A stretch of 64,000 nt of DNA from Loripinus fragilis (lineage: Eukaryota; Mollusca; Bivalvia; Lucinida; Lucinidae). Where the stretch lies: positions 4,907,701-4,971,700 of the forward strand of contig OZ026531.1 of assembly GCA_964019695.1 (NCBI GenBank), written 5' to 3'. The position numbers and the translations under genes are program-made. The notes beneath the pieces are model-generated. The model was not told where the DNA came from, did no database searches, and was given only the letters and a program-made list of their open reading frames with translations. This document shows, in pieces, positions 1 to 9,231 of the stretch (its first letter is position 1; every line of letters begins with the position of its first letter).

Positions 1-481
1 TATGCAGATAGTAGGAAATGTGACCTATCTGGTCTAAATAACTTTTCTTTTCAGTAATGTAGCGAATTGCCTACTACATGAATCCTGCATGAGGGTAGCT
101 ATGGTTACCCCATAAATAAACATCTTTTGCAAGACTTAAAATTTGTGCAATATCTGTTTTCACACTTCTGAAACACCATACTAACTGAGGATATAGTCTA
201 AAATTCTGCTACTTTCCGGCCACTTTTTTCCAATTTTTGAATCTCTGGCTCCCCTACTATTGGTTCTGATCAGCCTGGACATCAATCCAAGGGTTCACCC
301 TGTCATTAGTCATTGTAGCCATTTGCTACTATTAATGTAGAGTCATTGGCTATTACTCTCTTTTATATTACACATCTGCGAAAAAGTGTAATTAGATCAG
401 CTTTCGGATTTTCAAAATATCGCTTTTATTATTCCTTCACACTCGTGCCGTATTTAACTCTTTGGATGCTGATTTTTTTCT
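1..481. other. No recognised feature
   Basis: AT-rich sequence with no coding frame, tRNA-like motif or terminal repeat that I recognise. Confidence 0.4.
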
Positions 482-625
482 CTCATTATCATCAGGTGGT
501 CAAACAGTTTGGATGCAGATAAGGCCCAACATTTTGTCGGGCCTGATCTGGGTCCAAACTGTTTGCAAAGGTTATCAGCAGACAACAAAAGTCGTCGCTA
601 GCGGGCAAAGAGTTAAATACCGAAC
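482..625 (-). repeat. Hairpin MITE family 2, copy 1
   Basis: The core is an imperfect hairpin built from GGATCCAGATCAGG and its complement CCTGATCTGGGTCC, followed by a conserved arm reading TTATCAGCAGACAAC. Related copies or pieces lie near 1040, 2140, 2540, 29965 and 46455. No long open frame is shared between copies, so this is a short non-autonomous repeat. Exact ends are uncertain. Confidence 0.6.
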
Positions 626-940
626 AAATTCTTGATACTACTTTCTGGCTAAAATCCTGGCTAAAGTCAATTTCATTTGGCTCCAACGTTTCCCATTTGG
701 CTAAAGTGTTGGCTACAACAAATTCTGAGCCAGGGTTAGCCCTGAATCCAATAGGATTATATTCTACACTATATGCTCAGTTTTGAGCTGTGGACTCATG
801 GTAATTTTCTGAATGATCAGAACGGGGATTTCAAAGATTATCTGAGTCTTGACTGGGCGCAGATAGGTGGATCATTTTAATATATTTTGTACATATATGT
901 CCGCATTCAACATTTCAGTATCGCCAAATGTCTCCAAATA
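626..940. other. No recognised feature
   Basis: Unique-looking AT-rich stretch between two repeat fragments. Confidence 0.35.
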
Positions 941-1098
941 TGATGTATCTTCTTATTTCTCAACCAAACCATGTGTTGTTAGTACTCAAAAGAACCGTCA
1001 TCAATTTGTTTTTCAAAATTAAATATTTGAAAAATTACTTCAGGAACACTATCAGAGTGTCAAATGATTTGGATCCAGATCAGGACCGACAAAATAAT
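941..1098 (+). repeat. Fragments of foldback MITE family 1 and hairpin MITE family 2
   Basis: Positions 941-1010 match the left half of foldback family 1 (TTATTTCTCAACCAAA, then GTACTCAAAAGAACCGTC). Positions 1040-1098 match half of hairpin family 2 (TGGATCCAGATCAGGACCG). Both are truncated. Confidence 0.55.
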
Positions 1099-1100
1099 GC

Positions 1101-1148
1101 AAAGGTTACCACTGGCAAAGGTTACCACTGGCAAAGGTTACCACTGGC
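1101..1148 (+). repeat. Perfect 16-bp tandem triplet
   Basis: The unit AAAGGTTACCACTGGC occurs three times in a row without a mismatch. It directly follows the hairpin family 2 fragment, so it probably arose by slippage at that repeat's edge. Confidence 0.9.
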
Positions 1149-1149
1149 G

Positions 1150-1405
1150 TAGCTCTCATTACGCATTTACGCACGTGCGTAATAAGAAATAGTAACATTC
1201 AAGGGAGTTCACCTAATGTGGTATAGTGATTTTTCTTACTATAAGGGACTGCTATTAAAGGACAGAATTCGCTCCCTCTAGGAGCAAGTTCTATCCTTAA
1301 GAGAAGTTCCCAGTTTGAAAAGGGGCGCAATTGAAGAGAATCACTGCTTGATCCAGTAGACTCCCTTTGCTGTGCGTAACTTTTTCAGCGTTCTAGATAC
1401 GCCGT
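1150..1405 (+). repeat. Dispersed repeat A, copy 1
   Basis: About 250 bp is repeated in the same orientation at 32100-32385. Shared landmarks are AATAGTAACATTCAAGGGA, the small hairpin GAATTCGCTCCCTCT with its complement, and CAGTAGACT. No coding frame is shared. Class unknown. Confidence 0.65.
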
Positions 1406-1447
1406 TGGAACTTACTGAACAGCAGACAAGGAAAGCAAAGATAATGT

Positions 1448-1679
1448 GCCGCGACGTGAGATTTCCATTATGTGGTATGTGCGATCAGCAAAGCCTCAGA
1501 TCAGCCTGCGCATACGCGCAGTCTGATCAGAGCCTTCTTTAGTCGCTTGAATATTCTTTGAGTGTTAAGCTACTTACTGAACATCATTTAGAGTTTCTAA
1601 GCTTAAAAGGGGAATGCACAGGCTCGTCTGAGTCTACACTTGTCAAAATGCCACATTGTTGGAAATCACGTGTCGCGGC
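1448..1679 (+). mobile_element. TIR MITE family 3, intact copy
   Basis: Terminal inverted repeats of about 20 bp: the left end reads GCCGCGACGTGAGATTTCCA and the right end complements to a near match. Inside is the hairpin CAGATCAGCCTGCGCATACG with its partner. A second copy in the opposite internal orientation lies at 33395-33936, where it is split by a SINE. No transposase frame. Confidence 0.7.
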
Positions 1680-2139
1680 AGTTAGTCTAAGCCGTGGACT
1701 TATAACACATAGTAATAATAATATAGGTCACTAAACTAGTTAAGTCTATGACATTGTCTCATGTGTCTATACTACAATCATCGCCTGATTAAATCTTTAT
1801 CTGATAAGACGGAACAATGTCGTGTGGCAACCTGTCTTCGTGAGTCTCGACTTGGGAAGGTTCAAGCTGATCAGCTCAGCTACACTGACTGGCTAGAATA
1901 TTGGAATGTTGAAAGTAGCATGCATAATTATTATACAATCCGGATAATGAATAGCAGAAGTACTGACCAGACTGCGCGCATGCGCGCTGATTTGTACCTT
2001 TTTTTATTCGGATGCAACAAATTATGTTTTCTCATGCCATGGCTACAGCATTCCTGTCAAACAAATCACGATTTCAGTGCATTGTCATCTGAGACCTTAC
2101 ATTTTCAACTCATTCCGTGAGAGTCGTCAGACAGATCCT
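1680..2139. other. No recognised feature
   Basis: The 119-codon open frame here has no recognisable motif, contains no repeat family and overlaps a small GCGCATGCGC palindrome. I do not call it a gene. Confidence 0.35.
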
Positions 2140-2680
2140 TAACTCTTTGCTACTCAAGTGGCGTCTGCTGATAACCCTTTTTAACAGTTTGGACCCAGAG
2201 CAGGCTCTACGTTTTGAATCCAAACTGTTTGACAGTTAAACCTTTATAAACACCATTTCGCCGGATTGCCAATTGTGTCTTTAACCCATATAAGCATAGC
2301 GCACTTTTCGTGGGACATAGGCAAATAGTGCAGACCCAGATCAGACGCCGCATAACGCGGCTCCACTGTTTGCATACAGAAAATTCTATAAAAAAATGGA
2401 TAAATATCAAAAATAACATCCAACAACCCTTAAGACAGCAATAGACTGGCCCAATTGATAAGGGTAGGCAAGTCTATTCGGCTTACATGGGTTAAGATTG
2501 CATCTTTACATGCTGGATTATTTTCATACTTTCTGTCATCTGCTGTCTTCTTTTCAGGAATATCAGAGTATCAAACGGCTCGGATCCAGATCAGGACCGA
2601 CGTTCTGTCGGTTCTGTCGGTCCTGATCTGGGCCCAATCTGTTTGCAAACGCTATCAGCAGACAAAAAAATCTCCGCTAG
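2140..2680. repeat. Cluster of hairpin MITE family 2 copies and a shared GGGACATAGGC repeat
   Basis: Positions 2140-2230 and 2540-2680 are copies of hairpin family 2. The second keeps a GACCGACGTTCTGTCGG core. Positions 2280-2385 (AACCCATATAAGCATAGCGC to CACTGTTTGCATACAG) are shared, inverted, with 14525-14607. Confidence 0.55.
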
Positions 2681-3432
2681 CATTACTGGGTCCTGTGGTA
2701 GAAAAAAACTACCAGCACTGGCCCGCTCAACCGGCACTGATTCTGGTTTAAAACGTCACAAAGATGGGACCGCAGCTTAAACTGGTGGAGCCGGGGCTCG
2801 TACTCGGGACCCCTGAGTACAAGACGAGTGACTTATACACTGTTCCACGCCGGCATCAGAGGTAGAGGCGAGTTAAAAATGAAACAAAGCATACATGCCA
2901 CCTTTCCAGTTAATATAAAAGTGAATAAAGACCTCTTTCAAAAAGAAATCAGCATATAGAAAATTGAATTTTAATATGAGTCTGAAACTATCCAAATAAA
3001 AAAAGAGAAAACGCATCTCAGGGATTCTTACTTAAAAACATCTTTAATTATTACTACGAGTTGGAAAAAAAGAGTACTGAAAACTTGTATAATCATGTCA
3101 AAATAAACTCTTACACAGATTTAGTTTTATTTATATCCAAACAAATAACATACCATTAGCACAAATCAGGAAAACAAATTATTTTAATTTTCATCCAAAT
3201 GTACAAGACTTTGAATTAATGAGGTGAGATTTTGGTACATTTCACATATTCGTAAAGGCACTCTTTAAACATGTACATACAATTACTTAGTGGGGCTAGA
3301 GGACTAAACTTTTGTCTGGACCTTTATCTACGTCCATAGTGATGGTGCGAGCATTGATAACTCTGACGAGACTGTGCGGATGCGCAGGCTCGTATGAGCC
3401 TTTACTGTTCGCATTGCAATAAGTACTGACTT
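2681..3432. other. No gene; possible SINE scrap and a GCGCAGG hairpin
   Basis: Read on the minus strand, positions 2780-2870 contain GGTCCCGAGTACGAGCCCC, which resembles a decayed tRNA B box. Around 3363-3408 lies a small hairpin (GACTGTGCGGATGCGCAGGC) also seen near 27550. The rest is AT-rich and unrecognised. Confidence 0.35.
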
Positions 3433-3925
3433 ATCATGAACTGGCAAATGTATAGTTTCATTTCTATCCAAACATAACACGTAGTTTTATTTCTATCGAA
3501 AAAATGTAGTTTTAATTCATTCCAAATATATAGGTTTATTTCTATCCAAACATAACATGTAGTTTTATTTCTATCGAAAAATATAGTTCTATTTCATTCC
3601 AAATATATAGGTTTATTTCTATCCAAACTTAACATGTAGTTTTATTTCTATCGAAAAATATAGTTTTATTTCATTCCAAATATATAGGTTTATTTCTATC
3701 CAAACATAACATGTAGGTTTGTTTTTATCGTAAAATATAGTTTTATTTCATTCCAAACATATAGGTTTATTTCTATCCAAACATAACATGTAGTTTTATT
3801 TCTATCGAAAAATATAGTTTTATTTTATTCCAAATATATAGGCTTATTTCTACCCTAACATTACATATAGTTTTATCTCTATCTAAACATATAATTTTAT
3901 TTCTATCCAAATATACAAGATAAGC
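3433..3925 (+). repeat. 77-bp satellite with internal three-part structure
   Basis: The motif GGTTTATTTCTATCCAAAC recurs at 3533, 3610, 3687, 3764 and (diverged) 3841, a spacing of exactly 77 bp. Each 77-bp unit is made of three related sub-units of about 29, 24 and 24 bp, all built on TTTATTTC followed by ATCCAAA or ATCGAAA. This is a small higher-order repeat: a ~25-bp monomer tripled, then the triplet amplified. Confidence 0.85.
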
Positions 3926-4177
3926 CAGAACATTTCTGTTTCAAATGTGCCACTGCGTCCACACAAAGTATTTCTTTTCCTGAGCTCTTCTCCGTCAAAG
4001 AAATGTGGAAACTGTAGTCTCCCTGAAAAGATAGAATTATGTAAATTCGGAATTTTTCGCGGTAATTTTATTTTCACGAATAGTGTTAAAAGACATACTT
4101 GCCACTCTAAGGATTTACGACTAGGACAGGATTCACATACATCAGTAAGTGACACAGAGATTTCACCATTTTTAGTG

Positions 4178-5497
4178 TAGGGGCCAAACTGAGATATATG
4201 GGCTATTTTGCGAGTTTGTTGCACCCCCCAGGAAGAAAAAGTTGGTTACTATTTTTACTCAGGGACATGTCTGGGGGCCTTAGAAACCCGTGTTTTACTA
4301 AGTTTTCTGTGGTCAATTTTCTGTAAATGGCCTGTAATCAACGTTACCCCACAAACATTGAAAATAGCAGTACACAAAATACAAGACTAATAATATATTT
4401 TAATAATAGTATCAATGAATTTATTTGAGGTTTAAATGTTTGATCTAGTCATAAACATTAATTGCAGACATCTGTGAGATGTTTTACCGCTCATCAGCGT
4501 TACGTATGTTACATTTAGACGAAATTGCAGATAATGACTTTATAGATTGCATATAAGAATGAACCATGTTCCCCAGCCACAGGAAGAGAAACTTGGTTAC
4601 TATTTTCAGTCTGGGACATGTCTTGGGGCTATAGAAACCCATGTTTTAGTAAGTTTTCTATGGTTTGTTTTCTATAAGTGAACTGTAATCAATGTTACCC
4701 TAATTTTGAAAAAAGCAGTACACAAAATTCAAGACTAGTAAGACAGTTTACAACAGTATTAATGGAATTATTTGAGTTTTTCATCTTTTAGCTAGACATA
4801 AACATCAATTGCAGACATCTGTAGTATGTATTTCTGCTCGTCAGAGTTACATACGTTACATTGTTTTCATAAATTGAAGATAATAATTGTATAGACTGCA
4901 TATTATAATAAACCATGTTCCCAACCTTAAATGTGCGATAAAGATCTATTCTAATGATGAATTTCCATTTTTCCATACTTGAATCTATTTATAATTTGTA
5001 ATTGGAGATAATTTGTAGTAAAATAAATGTTACAATATCCTTTAAGCATATCATTTCTACTGACATACAGATTTTCTATTTCAACCATATACATTGCATT
5101 GGAATTGACAGTGTCTTCTTTCATCTCTGTCACAATGAAATGAAATAACAGTATTAAAAACAAGTTTTACTACCATGGGTATTTAATTTCTGTCAATATA
5201 TAAATAAGGTAACGTGAGTAACAACACTGGTGTTTTGCGTTAATGGATATACTAAAAACTGTGGAGGGTAGACTCATATCTTTACCTTAGCCTTACGACA
5301 CGCAGAGTCTACTCTCCACATATTTTAGTTACTTCATTAATGGACAAATTATTTAAAATAAACATTAATCTAAGAGAGTTTTGTAATTTTGTTTGATCCT
5401 GTTACTTTGATACATGTATGGTAATTTGCAGATTTTTTTATCAATGGTTCATAGCAATAAACAGTATATTTACGTTATAATTCAAATATTGGACTGC
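4178..5497 (+). repeat. Left arm of a 1.3-kb inverted repeat
   Basis: This arm is the reverse complement of 7803-9136. Outer landmarks are AGGGGCCAAA and TTGCACCCC with AGGAAGAAAAAGTTGGTTAC. Inner landmarks are GAGAGTTTTGTAATTTTG and CAAATATTGGACT. Inside it, a ~350-bp unit (GGACATGTCTGGGGGCC to AACCATGTTCCCCAGCC) is repeated about twice. No conserved long frame. Confidence 0.75.
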
Positions 5498-7329
5498 ATA
5501 TACTGTACATCAATAAATAAATTTAAAAAGAAAAGCAATATTTCCTGCATCTGGTGGCAAGGCATGAGGATAGTGTGGGTTTCTTCAAGAATAGGGGCTT
5601 TCTGTCGACTTTACACTGAGGACACATCTTAAAACTGGTAAAGTTCCAGCTGAGCCTTCTTTGAATGGGTAACAAATTGGTCAAATTTGACGATTCACTG
5701 TTTTGCAAGATAATAACCCTTTACGCTATACGCATATATTTGTCAAGCTCATAACATGCGTAACAGCACGCTGTCATTATTTTAGCTTAAATATGTTTTC
5801 CTGTGACAACTTGCTCCTTATTTACCAGTAGAAGTATTTTATCATGCCTGAAAAATACTATGTTTGCTAAAAAGTGAGAATGACCATGAAATGTCACAAT
5901 CACAGACTGTAGATCAAACAAAGGTACCGTGAGGAAGAAACACAGAACATTATAGGTCTTGGTTGCATTTTGTTATAATCTAAAATTCCTCTATCGTTTT
6001 TAAAAAATACAAATATGATATCAATCAAAGCACTTATCAGTATAAAAATAGCACTGTTTATACCAAAATGTACCTGATGCTTTGTAGATCTAGCATTTAA
6101 TTTTTCTTGTATGCTTAATACATTAATTTTCACTGTTGACAATACATTTTGAAAAAAAAAATAATGTATCCCTAGGCCTGTCACAATTGCAATCGTCTAT
6201 TCGCTTGTTGAACGCGATTGCATTATATCATATTGTGAAATACTAATTATTTTTTTGTTAACCAAGCAAGTTTGAGGTAAAGCAACCTGAGCGATACGCA
6301 TAGACTTAAAAGCATATTAAGTGGTAACATTAATGACAAAGCTATTTCATGTTAACATTAATTGCACATTTTTGTCAGTTAGTGAAGCTTTATTTTAAAG
6401 TCCATTTTGAAGAATTATTCTAAAACTTTAATCATAAACATGACTCACTGTAATTCAACACCATGGTTTAATTTCTGAAACTCACAGATTAAATTGTCGA
6501 ATGAGTGTCTGTTGAAAAAGTAGTGCCACGACTCACACGCAGCTGTTAGCTTTCTTACATTATTCACAAGGAAGTTCTTTTTTCTTTCTTTTTTGCACCT
6601 CTGGGTCTTGTTGAGCTATTAATAACACTGATACATGTTTACACATGAGGAGTAAGAGACTTATGATCAGTTTGTTGGTTTCAAAGATTTACTGAATTAG
6701 CCTTATTGTATACAAAACCATCAAAATTGTGAGCAATACTGCAAACAACAGCTCGTAAACATAATTTTAGTCATAAACTGACTCATTCTTGCATCCATAT
6801 CCATGTATATATTTGTTAATACTAACATTGTTTAAGGGCTGTTTCTGGTTAAAGGAAAGTATTTCAGTTTTATTTTAAGTGTAATGCCATATTAAGATTG
6901 CAAATTGTGAATATGTAACAAATTACAAGTGCAAGCTAATCTCGTATATTGCACTGGTTTATACATGTAGTGGATAAATTTAATGAAAAGACCAACCTTA
7001 TATGCAACGAATCACTGTTTCAGCAAACTAATATGGTTAAAACACAGATGCATTTTTTATATGCAAGAACAGGCGAGTTTCCCATCATAGGGATTTTCTC
7101 TACATCAAGCAAATCAGACATTAAACCAATTGATTATGTTCGTAATATTGTATAAGATGAACATTTCGTGATGTAATTTCTCCAAACATTAGACATGACC
7201 TCAGATAAACTGATGATAGACTGGGTGTACACTCAAGCTATTAGCTGCTGCAATATGGTGAATGACAGATTCTTGCATAGCATGTGTATATATCATTGAA
7301 TAACCTTGTAAAGAGCCTTAGTCACCAAA
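5498..7329. other. Spacer of the large inverted repeat, no gene seen
   Basis: AT-rich. Open frames are short and unlike any family I know. No splice-compatible exon set recognised. Confidence 0.35.
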
Positions 7330-7735
7330 AGGCCAACCAAGGCACACTTACCTAATAGGATATTTTCAATAGTATCAATGAACTTATTTTAGCTTTACTT
7401 GTTTGAGCTAGACATAAACATCAATTGCAGGCATCTGTGAGATATGTTTCTGCTCGTCAGCGTTACTTATGTTACGTTGTATACTAAATTGCCAATAGTG
7501 ACTTTATAGATTGTGTTTTAGAAGAAAACATGTTCCCCAACCTTAAATTTATAATGTAGATATCTATTCTAATGGTAAATTTCCATTTTTACATATTTGA
7601 TGCTGTTAATTACTTGTGACTGTAGTGAAATAAATTTATAAATATGCTTTTTAGCATGTAATTTGTACTGGCTTACACATTTTCTATCCTCATTTATTAG
7701 GTAACGTAGTTTACATGCCTTTTATGAAACTTTGA
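7330..7735 (+). repeat. Extra direct copy of the inverted-repeat arm unit
   Basis: Matches 4735-5160 in the same orientation: TAGTATCAATGAACTTATTT, GACATAAACATCAATTGCAG, GCTCGTCAGCGTTAC, then CATGTTCCCCAACCTTAAA. The inverted structure therefore contains at least one additional unit between the arms. Confidence 0.6.
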
Positions 7736-7737
7736 CA

Positions 7738-7803
7738 ATAGGAAACGTAGTAAAACATACCACAGGAAACGTAGTAAAACAGACCACATGAAACGTAGTA
7801 AAA
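7738..7803 (+). repeat. 24-bp tandem repeat, about three units
   Basis: GGAAACGTAGTAAAAC recurs three times with the tails ATACCACA, AGACCACAT and ATTGAG. It lies at the inner edge of the right arm. Confidence 0.75.
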
Positions 7804-9136
7804 CATTGAGTCCAATATTTGAATTATGAAGTAGATATTCTACGTATTGACATGTACCATTGATTAAAAACCTGTAAACTGTCATATCAAAGTAAAATAA
7901 TCAATCAAAATTTCAAAACTCTCTTAAATAAATGTTAATTTAGAATAATTTGTCCATGATTGAAAATATTCAAATAATTGGTGGAGAGAAGACTCAAATA
8001 TATTCTGAGCCTTGCATGTTGTCAGGCCCAGGTAAAATTTGAGTCTACTTTCCACACTTTTTAAAGTAGTATTTTTATCCATCTATGCAAGGGGCAATGT
8101 TGTTACCTACGTTACCTGATATATATAAACAGCAACAAACTATCCATCGTAGTTGAATTTGTTTATAGTTATTATTTTGTTTCATTGTGAAAGTGGTGAA
8201 GAAGACATTGTACATTCCAATGCAATGTAAATTGTCAGATAGAAAATCTCTACGCCAATATTAGAAGTGACATGCTCATAAGCATACTTAAATATTTGTT
8301 TTTCAACCTCTATTGCCAGTTACAAGTTGTAAAAGTCTTAAATATTTGAAAATGGATATTCTTCATTAGAATAGAGATCTTTAATACACATTTAAGGTTG
8401 GGGGAAATGGTTTATTCTAATATGCAATCTATAAAGTCATTATCTGCAATTTCGTAAAAATGTAACATAAGTAACACTGACAAGCAGAAATACATCTAGC
8501 ACGTGTATGCAATTGATGTTTATGACTAGCTTAAACATGTAAAGTTCAAATAATTTCATTTATACATTTGAAAATATCATATTAGTCTTGTATTTTGTGT
8601 ACTGCTATTTTCAATGTTAGTAGAGTAACATTAATTACAGGCCAACTACAGAAAAATGACCAAAGAAAACATAGTCAAACATGGGTTTCGAATACCCCAA
8701 GACATGTCCCAGACTGAAAATAGTAACCAAGGTTCTCTTCCTGTGGCTGGGGAACATGGCTCATTCTTATATGCAATATATAGTCATTATCTGCAATTTC
8801 GTATAAAAAGTAACATACGTTACGCTGACGAGCTGCAATACATCTCACAGATGTCTGCAATTAATGTTTATGACTATGTTTAACATTTTAACCTCAAATA
8901 AATCCATGGATACTATTATAAAATATATTATTAGTCTTGTATTTTGTGTACTGCTATTTTCAATGTTTGTGGGGTAGCGGTGATTACAGGCCATTTACAG
9001 AAAATTGACCACAGAAAACTTAGTAAAACATGGGTTTCTGAGGCCCCCAGACATGTGCCTGACTGAAAATAGTAACCAACTTTTTTCTTCCTGCGGGGTG
9101 CAATAGAACTCAAAATTTGAGATTTGGCCCCTAGAC
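7803..9136 (-). repeat. Right arm of a 1.3-kb inverted repeat
   Basis: Reverse complement of 4178-5497 at moderate divergence. Its outer edge (GATTTGGCCCCTAGACC) lies about 12 bp beyond the AATAAA of the GM2A-like gene, so the repeat abuts the gene's 3' end. The arms could form a long hairpin in single-stranded DNA or in read-through RNA. Confidence 0.75.
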
Positions 9137-9148
9137 CATTTGCGAGGG

Positions 9149-9154
9149 TTTATT
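9149..9154 (-). terminator. Poly(A) signal of the GM2A-like gene
   Basis: AATAAA on the minus strand, 78 nt beyond the stop codon at 9232. It is the nearest canonical signal to the stop. Confidence 0.55.
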
Positions 9155-9231
9155 TAATCGTAATAGCTGATCATACGGTGTGAATGTACTAGCTGTACTG
9201 CATCTTTGCTGTTCAGACACAACATAACATA

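Noticed and set aside
1761..2120. 119-codon open frame
   Set aside because: No motif, no splice context and overlap with a GCGCATGCGC palindrome; likely chance.
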